Assembly: GCF_022374895.2 (NCBI RefSeq)
Contig: NZ_CP092423.2
Coordinates: forward strand, 620,001-684,000
Direction of reading: 5' to 3'
Source: Mycobacterium lentiflavum
GTDB lineage: Bacteria > Actinomycetota > Actinomycetes > Mycobacteriales > Mycobacteriaceae
Length of the DNA stretch: 64,000 nt
The translations under genes were made by a program, and so were the position numbers. The notes below the pieces were generated by a model. That model was given only the letters and a program-made list of their open reading frames with translations, made no database searches and was not told where the DNA came from. Shown piece by piece: positions 48,569 through 57,407 of the stretch. The stretch's first letter is position 1. Every line of letters starts with the position of its first letter.

Positions 48569-49171
48569 TCACGGCCACGCGGCCGCGGTGGTCTTGTAGT
48601 TCCCGTTGAGCGCGGTGCAGAAGTCGGAGTTCGTGCCGGCGAGCAACACGATGTAGTCGCCGCCTTTGTCGTTGAATGTCGGTGGGGGATAAGCCCATCC
48701 GCTGTTGCACATCGATGTGGGGCTGCCCATCGAAGGCCGGCGCCAGTTCGACATCTCGCACGCCTTCATCCCGGCGGCATCCGGATACGCGCTCTTCGCG
48801 ATGACCAGCATGGCGCCGCCCCACTTCCCGTCATTGCGACGGTAGGCACGGGCCCCGAATCCGGCATTGTTCTTCTGGCATCCCAGCGCGCGCTGCAGCG
48901 CCATGAAGGGCAGGGCGAGGTCGCGATCGCTGATACCGGCTGCGGCAGCGATGAATTGCGCCGCGTCGGGGCCGTCGACCTCTTGCACGTTCGGATCGCC
49001 CAGGCTCTTGAGCTGCTGCGACATCTGCGACGGGGCGCCCCCGCCGCCGATGATCGGCCCGCCATTGGTGGCGGTCATGGGCGGCAGCGTGCCGGTGGGA
49101 TCGGCGACGGCCGTCGGCAGCCCGAGCGCACCCAGTGCCAGCGTGCACGCGGCCATAGCGAGAATCCGCAT
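48569..49171 (-). CDS. Secreted hypothetical protein (Rv0398c-like)
   Basis: A 200-residue exported protein with a signal peptide ([20 protein letters not shown], cleavage after AVA) and a mature Cys-containing domain. Conserved-looking segments are DGPDAAQFIAAAAGISDRDL and DKGGDYIVLLAGTNSDFC. No enzyme family is recognised. It is the last gene of fadE7-lpqK-Rv0398c on this strand, starting 17 nt after the lpqK stop. Its place matches M. tuberculosis (from memory). Confidence 0.83.
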   Translation of the reverse strand: MRILAMAACTLALGALGLPTAVADPTGTLPPMTATNGGPIIGGGGAPSQMSQQLKSLGDPNVQEVDGPDAAQFIAAAAGISDRDLALPFMALQRALGCQKNNAGFGARAYRRNDGKWGGAMLVIAKSAYPDAAGMKACEMSNWRRPSMGSPTSMCNSGWAYPPPTFNDKGGDYIVLLAGTNSDFCTALNGNYKTTAAAWP

Positions 49172-49188
49172 ACCTCACACTCCTTCGC

Positions 49189-50427
49189 TCATCTCCCCGG
49201 TGGCATCGGTGGGGCCGCGTTCGGGGCCATCACCGCGCCGATCTTGCGGAACAGTATGTCGGCCTGATTACTGTAGTTGCCCTGGTCGTCGAATGCTTCC
49301 GGGGCGTAGGTGACGACGACGGCGATCGCGATCTTGCGGGCCGGCAGATAGGCCTCGACACCCGCGCACCCGGAGAACAACGGGTTCTGCATCAGCCAAT
49401 CGCCGGAGACGATGATGCCCAGGCCATAGGTGTAGCCCTCGCTTTGGTCGAAGCAGGTCGGGCAGCCCGGTTGGGCGTGTGTCTTGCCGCGCAGCGCCGT
49501 CGACACCATCCTTTGGTACGAGTCGCCCGAGAGCAGCTTGCCCGAACCGATCCCGACGGCAGTGGCTTCCATGTCGTCGATGTTGGTGGTCTCAATGGCG
49601 CCATGGGTAATCGTCCAGGACGGATTCCAGTAGGTGGACTCTTCGTAAAACGGTTTTCCCGCAGGGATTTTCAGTGATTGGCGCCGCTCTGAGCTGAACG
49701 TGTGCAAGACGGGCCACGGAATTTCGGCCGTTTCGGAGTTCGCGGTGTGCTTGAGGCCGAGCGGGCCCAGCACCTCGTTGGCCAGCAGTGTCGGCATGTC
49801 CTGACCGGTGGCGCGCTCCAGGGCGAGCCCCAGCAACACGTAATTGGTGTGCGCGTAATTCCAGTTGGTACCCGGCTCATAGAGCAGCGGCCGCCCGGAG
49901 ATCTGGGCGAGGATGTCTTGAGTTGTCCACTGCTGGAACGGGTTTGCGTATGACTCGTTGGCGAATTGCTCGTTGCCGATGACGTAATCCGGGTACCCCG
50001 ATGTCATCTGCGCCAGTTGGCCCAGGGTGACTCGTCCGGAATTGGGGAATTCGGGCAGCCATTTCGACAACCGATCCTCAAGGCTCAGCTTCTTCTGGTC
50101 GACCAGCTTGAGCAGCAACGTCGACACGTAGGAGATCGCGACCGCGCCGTTGCGGAAGTGCATGTCGGTGGTGGCCGGCACCCCGGTCATCGAATCGCCG
50201 ACGGCCCGGGTGACCACCTCTTTGCCGTCCACGGTGACGCGGACGATCACGGCCTTCAGGTGCGTCTGCGTCATGAAGTTTCCGACCACCCGCATCACGG
50301 CATCGGCCTTGGCCTGGTCCGCGGAGTCGGCGTGCGGGGGTGTCGATGGCGACGTGGGCCCACAACCCGTCACCACCAGGCAAGCGAGCACCAGCCAGGT
50401 GACAGCGCGCAGCTTGCGCGGGCCCAT
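49189..50427 (-). CDS. lpqK: LpqK-like serine-hydrolase-fold lipoprotein, catalytic motifs altered
   Basis: A 412-residue lipoprotein (lipobox VTGC, Cys22) with the class C beta-lactamase/penicillin-binding fold: LVDQKKLSLEDRLSKWLPEF, QLAQMTSGYPDY and YEPGTNWNYAHTNYVLLG. The SxxK nucleophile motif expected at FRxxSVTK reads AVAI (residues 95-98), so both the Ser and the Lys are missing, and the YxN motif is Y-A-H at 191-193. It is therefore probably not a hydrolase and may bind peptidoglycan or a ligand. The start overlaps the fadE7 stop by one base. Confidence 0.85.
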   Translation of the reverse strand: MGPRKLRAVTWLVLACLVVTGCGPTSPSTPPHADSADQAKADAVMRVVGNFMTQTHLKAVIVRVTVDGKEVVTRAVGDSMTGVPATTDMHFRNGAVAISYVSTLLLKLVDQKKLSLEDRLSKWLPEFPNSGRVTLGQLAQMTSGYPDYVIGNEQFANESYANPFQQWTTQDILAQISGRPLLYEPGTNWNYAHTNYVLLGLALERATGQDMPTLLANEVLGPLGLKHTANSETAEIPWPVLHTFSSERRQSLKIPAGKPFYEESTYWNPSWTITHGAIETTNIDDMEATAVGIGSGKLLSGDSYQRMVSTALRGKTHAQPGCPTCFDQSEGYTYGLGIIVSGDWLMQNPLFSGCAGVEAYLPARKIAIAVVVTYAPEAFDDQGNYSNQADILFRKIGAVMAPNAAPPMPPGR

Positions 50428-51632
50428 CAGCGGAAGGCGTCGCTACCGGTGAATGCCTGGCCGAGCACCAGCTGGTGCATCTCGGGCGTGCCTTCGTAGG
50501 TCAGTACCGACTCCAGGTTGACCATGTGCCGGATCACCGGGAATTCCAGTGATATTCCGTTGCCGCCCAAGATGGTTCGGGCCGTCCGGCAGATCTTGAT
50601 GGCCTCACGGGTGTTGTTCAGCTTGCCGAAGCTGACCTGTTCGGGGCGCAACCCGACGCTGTCCTTGAGCCGGCCCAGGTGCAGCGAGAGCAGCTGTCCC
50701 TTGTGCAATTCGACGGCCATGTCGACGAGTTTGGCCTGGGTCAACTGGAATCCCGCGATCGGCCGGCCGAACTGGGTGCGGTGGGTGGCGTATTCGAGCG
50801 CGGCCTGCCACGCCGTGCGCGCCGCGCCCATCGACCCCCAGATGATGCCGTAGCGCGCCTCGGACAGGCAGGACAGCGGCCCGCGCAACCCCTTGGCGTC
50901 GGGCAGCATCGCGTCGGCGGGCAGCCGCACGTCGTCGAGCACCAGCTCGCTGGTGATCGAGGCCCGCAGCGACAGCTTGTGATGAATCGTGTTGGCGGTG
51001 AAGCCCGCGGTGCGGGTGGGCACCAGGAATCCCCGAATGCCGCGGCGGCCGTCGTCGTCAGTGTTGGCCCACACCACCGCGACGTCGGCGACCGAACCGT
51101 TGGTGATCCACATCTTGCGACCGTTGAGCACCCAGTCCGAACCATCCCGTCGCGCACGGGTTTTCATCGCCGCTGGATCGGATCCGGCATCGGGTTCGGT
51201 GAGCCCGAAGCAGCCGAGCAGCTCACCGGCGGCCATACCGGGAAGCCACTGCTGCTTTTGTTCCTCGGAGCCGAAGTTCCAGATCGCGAACATCGCCAGC
51301 GATCCCTGCACCGAGACCATCGACCGCACCCCGGAGTCGGCGGCCTCCAGCTCGGTACACGCCAGGCCGTAGTGCACCGACGAGGAACCGCCGCATCCGT
51401 AGCCCTCCAAGTGCATACCGAGCAGCCCGAGCTCGCCGAACTGCTTGCCTAGTTGGCGCACCGGCAGGTCGCCGATCTCAAACCACTCCGCGATGTACGG
51501 GATGACATGCTCGGCGCAGAATTTCGCGACCGTGTCGCGCACCGCGATCTCATCGCTGGATAGCGACGCGTCCAGGCCCAGCGGGTCTTCTCGGTCGAAC
51601 GCGGGAGGCGCAGGAGTTTTGTGTGTGCTCAT
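50427..51632 (-). CDS. fadE7: Acyl-CoA dehydrogenase, glutaryl-CoA dehydrogenase type
   Basis: A 401-residue FAD enzyme. It has GLTEPDAGSDPAAMKTRARR, the FAD segment MWITNGSVADVAVVWAN, THRTQFGRPIAGFQLTQAKL and the catalytic Glu near residue 380 in LTYEGTPEMHQ. The VRSMVSVQGSLAMFAI and GELLGCFGLTEP segments closely follow glutaryl-CoA dehydrogenase, including the Arg used for substrate carboxylate binding, so glutaryl-CoA oxidation and decarboxylation in lysine or tryptophan breakdown is likely. Named by position next to lpqK. It heads a three-gene operon. Confidence 0.9.
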   Translation of the reverse strand: MSTHKTPAPPAFDREDPLGLDASLSSDEIAVRDTVAKFCAEHVIPYIAEWFEIGDLPVRQLGKQFGELGLLGMHLEGYGCGGSSSVHYGLACTELEAADSGVRSMVSVQGSLAMFAIWNFGSEEQKQQWLPGMAAGELLGCFGLTEPDAGSDPAAMKTRARRDGSDWVLNGRKMWITNGSVADVAVVWANTDDDGRRGIRGFLVPTRTAGFTANTIHHKLSLRASITSELVLDDVRLPADAMLPDAKGLRGPLSCLSEARYGIIWGSMGAARTAWQAALEYATHRTQFGRPIAGFQLTQAKLVDMAVELHKGQLLSLHLGRLKDSVGLRPEQVSFGKLNNTREAIKICRTARTILGGNGISLEFPVIRHMVNLESVLTYEGTPEMHQLVLGQAFTGSDAFR

Positions 51633-51699
51633 AGCAGTCAGCCTGCCACCGCGTCCGACGCAAAGAACAGCCTCCGGTTCAGCCCGGTAGTCTCGCTCT

Positions 51700-52071
51700 A
51701 TGCAGCGGCTGGGGTGGCTGGCCTACCTTTTGTCAGACGTGGTGGGCGTTTTGGTGTTCTGCGCCGTGGGACGCCGCAGTCACGACGAGGGGCTCAATCT
51801 GGCCGGCATCGCGACCACGGCCTGGCCGTTTCTGAGCGGCACCCTGATCGGGTGGTTGGTGTCCCGGGGGTGGCACCGGCCCACCGCCGTCGCACCTACC
51901 GGGGTGATCGTCTGGGCCTGCACCGTGGCGATCGGCATGGTGTTGCGCAAAGCCAGCTCAGCCGGCGTGGCCGCCAGTTTCGTCGTGGTCGCGGCGACAG
52001 TCACCGCGCTGCTGTTGCTCGGTTGGCGAGCGGCGGTCGGACTAGCGTTGCGGCGCCGCTCCGACGTCTGA
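51700..52071 (+). CDS. DUF3054 membrane protein (Rv0401-like)
   Basis: A 123-residue integral membrane protein with four predicted helices (LAYLLSDVVGVLVFCAVGRR, then TAWPFLSGTLIGWLVSRGW; VIVWACTVAIGMVLR; SFVVVAATVTALLLLGW) and short loops, the DUF3054 pattern. Function unknown. It is divergent from fadE7 across 67 nt, and its stop shares one base with the methyltransferase start, so the two are translationally coupled. Confidence 0.9.
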   Translation: MQRLGWLAYLLSDVVGVLVFCAVGRRSHDEGLNLAGIATTAWPFLSGTLIGWLVSRGWHRPTAVAPTGVIVWACTVAIGMVLRKASSAGVAASFVVVAATVTALLLLGWRAAVGLALRRRSDV

Positions 52072-53009
52072 TGGCACGGACCGACGACGACACGTGGGGT
52101 CCCGACAGCGGGGTCGGAATCACCGCGACGTTCGGTGCGGTCGCGCGCGCACTGGCCACCACGAAGGGTCTGGTCAACGACCCGTTCGCCGAGCCGTTGG
52201 TGCGCGCCGCGGGGGTGCAGTACTTCACCCGGATGCTCGACGATCAGCGGTACGTCGAAGACGGCGGCGACAACGCGATCATGACCGGGCTCATCACCCT
52301 GCTGGGCGCGCACACCCGATTCCTGGATGAATTCCTCGCCGAGGCCGGACGGGCGGGCATTGCCCAGGTCGTGATCCTGGGCTCGGGCCTGGACACCCGG
52401 CCGTATCGGCTCTGGTGGCCACCCGGGACCACGGTGTACGAGATCGATCAGCCCGACGTCATCGACTTCAAGACAGCCGTGCTGCGCCGGCTGGATGCCG
52501 AATTGACCGCGCACCGCAGGGCGGTCGGCGTCGACCTGCGTGGCGACTGGCTGACGGCGCTGCACCGGTCGGGGTTCGATGCCGCCCGACCCACCGCGTG
52601 GATCGCCGAGACGTTGCTGATCGGGTTCCTGCCTCCCGACGGGCAGAGCCGGTTGCTCGACGATGTCTGCGCCGTCAGTGCGCCCGGCAGCCGCTTCGCC
52701 GGCGACCACCTGCCCACCTGGTCCTCCTTCCAGCTGGAGGCCGCACAGACGTTCGTCGACACCTGGCGACAATTCGGCCTCGACGTCGAGCTGGCCGCAC
52801 TGGCCTACCCCGGCGAATATCGCGCAGTCCCGCAGTATCTGGCCGACCAAGGCTGGCAGACACGAAATGTCGCCGATTTGTTCAGTGCGATTGGAATGGG
52901 CACCCGCTGGCGCGGCACCCCCGATGACAACGCGATTACGCCTCGATACGTCACCGCCACACGATTAGCCGGGACCGGGACAAGACGGGCCTGGAATGCA
53001 TCGGCCTGA
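52071..53009 (+). CDS. Mycobacterial SAM-dependent methyltransferase (TIGR00027 type)
   Basis: A 312-residue methyltransferase of the large mycobacterial TIGR00027/leucine carboxymethyltransferase-like group. The SAM-binding motif is VVILGSGLDTRPYRLWWP, followed by YEIDQPDVIDFK and the catalytic-core AWIAETLLIGFLPPD. The N-terminus has the typical GVGITATFGAVARALATTKG. Substrates of this group are mostly unknown. It overlaps the DUF3054 stop and is followed 20 nt later by the acetyltransferase/monooxygenase genes, so it may be part of that unit. Confidence 0.92.
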   Translation: MARTDDDTWGPDSGVGITATFGAVARALATTKGLVNDPFAEPLVRAAGVQYFTRMLDDQRYVEDGGDNAIMTGLITLLGAHTRFLDEFLAEAGRAGIAQVVILGSGLDTRPYRLWWPPGTTVYEIDQPDVIDFKTAVLRRLDAELTAHRRAVGVDLRGDWLTALHRSGFDAARPTAWIAETLLIGFLPPDGQSRLLDDVCAVSAPGSRFAGDHLPTWSSFQLEAAQTFVDTWRQFGLDVELAALAYPGEYRAVPQYLADQGWQTRNVADLFSAIGMGTRWRGTPDDNAITPRYVTATRLAGTGTRRAWNASA

Positions 53010-53029
53010 TAGGCGTTAGAGGTGAGGTG

Positions 53030-53515
53030 ATGTCGAAGACCCAGCTTCGGTTTGTGCCGGCCGCGTTGGACGACGCGTTGGCGCAGCCACTGCTGGCCGA
53101 GCTGGCCGTCGAATACGCGCAGCGCTACGACAGCACACCACCAACGGTGTTGGCGTGGCTCAAGGACAACCCCGCCGACGAGTTCGCGCCACCGGACGGG
53201 GGTATGTTGATCGGCCTATTGGATGGTCGCCCGGTGACCGGCGGCGGGTTTCGCCGGTTCGACGCCGAGACGGCCGAGCTCAAGAGAATCTGGACCGACC
53301 GCGAGCATCGCCGCCGCGGCTACGCGATGGCGCTGCTGGCCGAGCTGGAAGCCGCGATCGCCGGGCGCGGCTACCGAAGGGTCTATCTGATGACCGGCAA
53401 CCGTCAGCCCGAGGCCGAGGAGCTGTATCAGGCCACCGGATACGTCCGGTTGGACGAGCCGTTGCCGTCCGAAGGTCCGGTCTTCCCGATCGCTTTCGAG
53501 AAGTGGCTGACATGA
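53030..53515 (+). CDS. GNAT-family N-acetyltransferase
   Basis: A 161-residue acetyltransferase. The acetyl-CoA pyrophosphate loop is REHRRRGYAMALL (the R/Q-x-x-G-x-A pattern) at about residue 96, followed by YLMTGNRQPEAEELYQATGY. It has the length of small amino-acid acetyltransferases. The ATG at 53030 follows AGAGGTGAGG; a GTG three bases earlier is possible. Its stop overlaps the first monooxygenase by 4 nt. In Bacillus, such acetyltransferases (YxeL/SscA, YtmI) N-acetylate S-substituted cysteines before flavin monooxygenases cleave them, a tempting model here. Confidence 0.9.
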   Translation: MSKTQLRFVPAALDDALAQPLLAELAVEYAQRYDSTPPTVLAWLKDNPADEFAPPDGGMLIGLLDGRPVTGGGFRRFDAETAELKRIWTDREHRRRGYAMALLAELEAAIAGRGYRRVYLMTGNRQPEAEELYQATGYVRLDEPLPSEGPVFPIAFEKWLT

Positions 53516-54618
53516 GCGGCCCGCTGCATCTGGGCGTCGCGCTGGACGGATACGGCTGGGACCCGCAGGCATGGCGGGCCACTTTGACGGCTGACCCCAA
53601 CACCGCGTCGCAGCTGAGCGGACGATACTGGGCCGGGCTTGCGGCCACCGCCGAGCGCGGACTGCTCGACTTCCTCACCATCGACGACACCTTGATGCCG
53701 CAGCCGGGCCGCGGCGAGCGGATCCGTGCGGAGCGGCTCGCGGGCCGCGGCGACGCCGTGCTGGTCGCGGCGCGGATCGCACCGGTGACGCGGCACATCG
53801 GCCTGATCCCGGTCGCGACGGTGACGCATACGGAGCCGTTCCACATCTCCAAATCCATTGCCACGCTTGACTATGTCTCGCACGGCCGAGCCGGCTGGCA
53901 GCCTCGCGTCAGCTCCACCGCGCACGAGGCGGCACTGTTCGGCCGCCGTACTGTCCCCCTGGACGGCTTGTCGGATCTTTTTCCAGAGGCCGCGGACTAT
54001 GTCGAGGTGGTGCGCCGGTTGTGGGACAGCTGGGAGGACGACGCGATGATCCGCGACGTGTCGACCGGCCGCTACGTCGACATCGACAAGCTGCACTACA
54101 TCGACTTCAGTGGAAAGTTCTTCTCGGTCAAGGGGCCGTCGATCACGCCCCGCCCGCCACAGGGCCAGCCGGTCGTGGCGGTGCTGGCCCACCAGGGACC
54201 GGTCTACGAATTCGCTTCTACTAGTGGTGATCTCGTGTTCATCACGCCAAAGGACGAGGCATCGCTGCGCGGCATCCTGAACGAGGTGGCCGCCGCCGAC
54301 GGCGCGCGGCTGAAGGTCTATGCCGACGTCCTGGTGTCCTTTGGCGGTGCGGGCGACCCCCGCTCGGATGCGCTCAACTTCACCGGCAGCCCAACGGAAT
54401 TGGTGGACCTGCTGCTCGATTGGCAGCGCCTCGGCATCGACGGCGCGCGGTTGCGACCCGCCGTCAACTCCACCGATTTGCCGGTGATCGTCGACGAGGT
54501 GGTTCCGTTGTTGCAGCGTGCCGGCCGCTTCCGGGAGACCTATCAGGACGGCGAAACGCTGCGAGCCCGGCTCGGCCTGCCGGTCGCGCCCAACCGGTAC
54601 ACGGCGGTCCGGCCATGA
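53512..54618 (+). CDS. LLM-class flavin-dependent monooxygenase 1 (NtaA/SnaA-like)
   Basis: A 368-residue luciferase-like TIM-barrel flavoprotein. ATAERGLLDFLTIDDTLMPQ near residue 45, HIGLIPVATVTHTEPFHISK near 105 and SIATLDYVSHGRAGWQPRVS place it with bacterial luciferase/NtaA-type monooxygenases that use FMNH2 (or F420H2) and O2. Relatives cleave C-S or C-N bonds in small molecules. It is joined by 4-nt ATGA overlaps to the acetyltransferase before it and the second LLM gene after it, implying coordinated synthesis. The flavin reductase is not in the window. Confidence 0.9.
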   Translation: MSGPLHLGVALDGYGWDPQAWRATLTADPNTASQLSGRYWAGLAATAERGLLDFLTIDDTLMPQPGRGERIRAERLAGRGDAVLVAARIAPVTRHIGLIPVATVTHTEPFHISKSIATLDYVSHGRAGWQPRVSSTAHEAALFGRRTVPLDGLSDLFPEAADYVEVVRRLWDSWEDDAMIRDVSTGRYVDIDKLHYIDFSGKFFSVKGPSITPRPPQGQPVVAVLAHQGPVYEFASTSGDLVFITPKDEASLRGILNEVAAADGARLKVYADVLVSFGGAGDPRSDALNFTGSPTELVDLLLDWQRLGIDGARLRPAVNSTDLPVIVDEVVPLLQRAGRFRETYQDGETLRARLGLPVAPNRYTAVRP

Positions 54619-55733
54619 ACGTTGCGCTGTCCATCCTCGACCTCTCGCCGATCAGCGCCGGAAGCGACGCGGCGACGGCGCTGCACAACACCATCGAACT
54701 GGCCCAACGTGCCGAAGCGTGGGGCTTTCGCCGCTACTGGGTGGCCGAACATCACTTCGTCGGTGTCGCCAGTGCGGCACCCGCTGTGTTGATCGGGCAA
54801 ATTGCGGCTGCTACCAACAGCATTCGGGTTGGCGCCGCGGCAGTGCAATTGGGCTATACCACCGCCGTCGCGGTGGTGGAAAGCTTCGGCATGCTGGAAG
54901 CCTTTTATCCCGGACGCATCGATCTCGGTATCGGCCGGTCCGGACAGCGCCGCTTGAAAGGCCAGCAGCCGAAGAAGCCGAAGGAACCCCGTCCGCCGCG
55001 GGTGTGGCACGAGGTGGATGGCGTCGTCGTTCCGACCCCCTTCGACCTGCGGGGGTTGCTCGACCTCGAACAGTTGCAAGCCACGATGGGGATCCTGCAG
55101 CAGCCGCAGGCCCTATCCCCGGACTTCGCCGAACAGGTGGACGACATTCTCGCCCTGCTCGAAGGCACCTACCACGTCGGTAAGTTCGACGTGCATGCCG
55201 TGCCCGGCGAACGAAGCGGATTGCGGCCGTGGGTCTTCGGCAGCACCCGGGGACAAAGCGCACGGGTGGCAGGTGCCCGGGGGCTGCCGTTCGTCGCGAG
55301 CTATCACATCACGCCGGCCACCGCGCTGGAGGCGATCGAGGCCTACCGCGACACGTTCGTGCCGTCGGCGGCGTTGGAGAATCCGTACGTGGTGGTGTCG
55401 GCAGACGTCGTGGTGGCCGACGACTCCGATACCGCCCGGCACCTGGCCGCCGACTACGGCCATTGGGTGTACTCGATCCGCAGCGGCGTAGGTGCCATGC
55501 CTTATCCCGAGCCCGGCAGCTACCCACCCCTGACCGAGGAACAGTTTGACCTCGTAAAGGACCGATTGGCAACGCAATTCGTCGGAAACCCGGACGAAGT
55601 GGCGGAGCGGCTGGAGGCGCTGCAACGGGTCACCGGCGCTGACGAACTCGTGATCACCTCGGTGACGCACCGGCACGAGGACCGGCTGCGATCACACGAG
55701 CTGATCGCCAAACGCTGGGGTCTGACGGAATGA
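54615..55733 (+). CDS. LLM-class flavin-dependent monooxygenase 2 (MsnO8/CmoO-like)
   Basis: A 372-residue luciferase-like protein of a different LLM branch. Key segments are FRRYWVAEHHFVGVASAAPA, IAAATNSIRVGAAAVQLGYT and YPGRIDLGIGRSG. A Lys/Pro-rich insert follows at about residues 116-128. Members include the Bacillus YtmO/CmoO group used in S-alkylcysteine salvage (family recalled from memory). It is translationally coupled at both ends, by 4-nt overlaps with LLM1 and LLM3. Confidence 0.9.
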   Translation: MNVALSILDLSPISAGSDAATALHNTIELAQRAEAWGFRRYWVAEHHFVGVASAAPAVLIGQIAAATNSIRVGAAAVQLGYTTAVAVVESFGMLEAFYPGRIDLGIGRSGQRRLKGQQPKKPKEPRPPRVWHEVDGVVVPTPFDLRGLLDLEQLQATMGILQQPQALSPDFAEQVDDILALLEGTYHVGKFDVHAVPGERSGLRPWVFGSTRGQSARVAGARGLPFVASYHITPATALEAIEAYRDTFVPSAALENPYVVVSADVVVADDSDTARHLAADYGHWVYSIRSGVGAMPYPEPGSYPPLTEEQFDLVKDRLATQFVGNPDEVAERLEALQRVTGADELVITSVTHRHEDRLRSHELIAKRWGLTE

Positions 55734-57085
55734 ATATCAGAAACGGTAAGCACCGCAAGCCGATTCATCTGGCCGCCCATTTCCCGGGCGTCAACAACAC
55801 CACGGTGTGGACAGATCCCACCGCGGGCAGCCAAATCGAATTCGAGTCGTTCGTGCACCTCGCCCGCACCGCCGAGCGTGGGTTGTTCGACTTCTTCTTC
55901 CTGGCCGAGGGGCTGCGGCTGCGGGAACACCGCGGCCGGATCTACGACCTCGACGTCGTCGGTCGCCCGGACACCTTCGCGGTGCTGGCCGCGCTGGCCG
56001 GTGTCACCGACCGGATCGGGCTGACCGGTACGATCAACACCACCTTCAACGAACCATTCGAGGTAGCAAGGCAATTCGCTACCCTCGATCATCTGTCGGA
56101 GGGCCGCGCCGGCTGGAACATCGTCACCTCGTCGGACGCCTTCACCGGTGCGAACTTTCGCCGCGGCGGCTTCCTGAAGCGCGCCGACCGGTACCGGCGG
56201 GCCGAAGAGTTCCTCACCGTCGCACGCCTGTTCTGGGACAGCTGGGATGCCGAGGCGGTGCTGGCCGACGTCGAAAGCGGAACGTATGTCGACCCTTCCG
56301 GCATTCACGCCGTCGAGCATCAAGGCCCAGAGTTCGACGTTCGCGGTTTTCCGACTCTGCCGGTCGGGAAGCAGGGTCATCCGATCCTGCTGCAGGCCGG
56401 CGACTCCGACGAGGGCCGGGCGTTCGGCTCCCGGTACGCCGACGCATTCTTCACCCTGCACGGCTCCCTGCAGGACGGTCAGCGCTACTACGCCGACGTG
56501 AAGGGCAGAGCTGCAGCGTGGGGTCGAGATCCCAACCAGCTCAAGGTGTTTCCGGCAGCGACCTTCGTTCTCGGTGACAGCGACGCCGAGGCGCAGGACA
56601 AGGCTCGCCATGTCCGCTATCAACAGGTCAGCGGGGCCACGGCGATCGCGATGCTCGAGCAGGTGTGGGGCCGTGAGCTCTCCGACTTCGACCCGGACGG
56701 GCCGCTGCCCGAATTCGATCCCGTCGTCGACAGCGACATCACCCAGGGCCGGGTTCGCCACGTCGACCCGGTCGCGGTAGCGGGCAAGTGGCGCGAACGC
56801 GCCGAAGCCGAGAAACTGTCGATCCGTGAGCTGATCATCGCGGTCACCACCCGGGAGCAATTCGTCGGCACCGCCGCCCGGATCGCCGACGAGATCGACA
56901 CCTACATCCAGGCCGACGCCTGCGACGGGTTCATCCTGGTGCCGCATCTGACGCCGCACGGCCTCGACGAATTCGTCGACCGGGTGGTGCCGCTACTGCA
57001 GGAGCGTGGTGCGTTTCGCACCGAGTACAGCGGCAAGACGCTACGAGATCACTTGGGGCTCAGCGAGTTCGCGGCGCATACATGA
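55730..57085 (+). CDS. LLM-class flavin-dependent monooxygenase 3 (NtaA/SnaA/DszA type)
   Basis: A 451-residue monooxygenase matching the usual length of the NtaA/SnaA/DszA family (about 450). It has [15 protein letters not shown] at the N-terminus, [56 protein letters not shown] and the C-terminal [20 protein letters not shown]. Family members use FMNH2 and O2 to open sulfones, chelates or thioethers. It is the last gene of the coupled GNAT-LLM1-LLM2-LLM3 set, and its last 26 nt overlap the convergent ynfA-type gene. Confidence 0.94.
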   Translation: MNIRNGKHRKPIHLAAHFPGVNNTTVWTDPTAGSQIEFESFVHLARTAERGLFDFFFLAEGLRLREHRGRIYDLDVVGRPDTFAVLAALAGVTDRIGLTGTINTTFNEPFEVARQFATLDHLSEGRAGWNIVTSSDAFTGANFRRGGFLKRADRYRRAEEFLTVARLFWDSWDAEAVLADVESGTYVDPSGIHAVEHQGPEFDVRGFPTLPVGKQGHPILLQAGDSDEGRAFGSRYADAFFTLHGSLQDGQRYYADVKGRAAAWGRDPNQLKVFPAATFVLGDSDAEAQDKARHVRYQQVSGATAIAMLEQVWGRELSDFDPDGPLPEFDPVVDSDITQGRVRHVDPVAVAGKWRERAEAEKLSIRELIIAVTTREQFVGTAARIADEIDTYIQADACDGFILVPHLTPHGLDEFVDRVVPLLQERGAFRTEYSGKTLRDHLGLSEFAAHT

Positions 57086-57407
57086 TGATGGCCACGCCCA
57101 GTAGGCAGATCACCGCGCCAGCGACATCCCACCGATCGGGTCGAAACCCGTCAAAACCCATGCCCCACAACAGCGATCCGGCCACGAAGATGCCACCGTA
57201 CGCGGCGAGGATACGCCCGAAGTGGGCCCCGGAACTAAGCGAAGGCTGCAGGGTGGCGACAAAGCCGTAGGCGCCCAGCGCCATCACGCCCCAGCCCACC
57301 CACATCCAGCCGCGGTGTTCGCGCACTCCCTGCCATACCAGCCAGGCGCCGCCGATCTCGAACAGCGCCGCCAGCGCGAACAACGCGATCGACTTGGCAA
57401 CCGTCAC
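57060..57407 (-). CDS. YnfA/UPF0060 small membrane protein
   Basis: A 115-residue integral membrane protein with four helices in the small-multidrug-resistance-like YnfA (UPF0060) family: [60 protein letters not shown] and [19 protein letters not shown]. coli YnfA relatives have been linked to compound efflux. The GTG start overlaps the MBL-gene stop by 4 nt (GTGA), so the two are co-transcribed. Its 3' end overlaps LLM3 on the other strand. Confidence 0.9.
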   Translation of the reverse strand: MTVAKSIALFALAALFEIGGAWLVWQGVREHRGWMWVGWGVMALGAYGFVATLQPSLSSGAHFGRILAAYGGIFVAGSLLWGMGFDGFRPDRWDVAGAVICLLGVAIIMYAPRTR

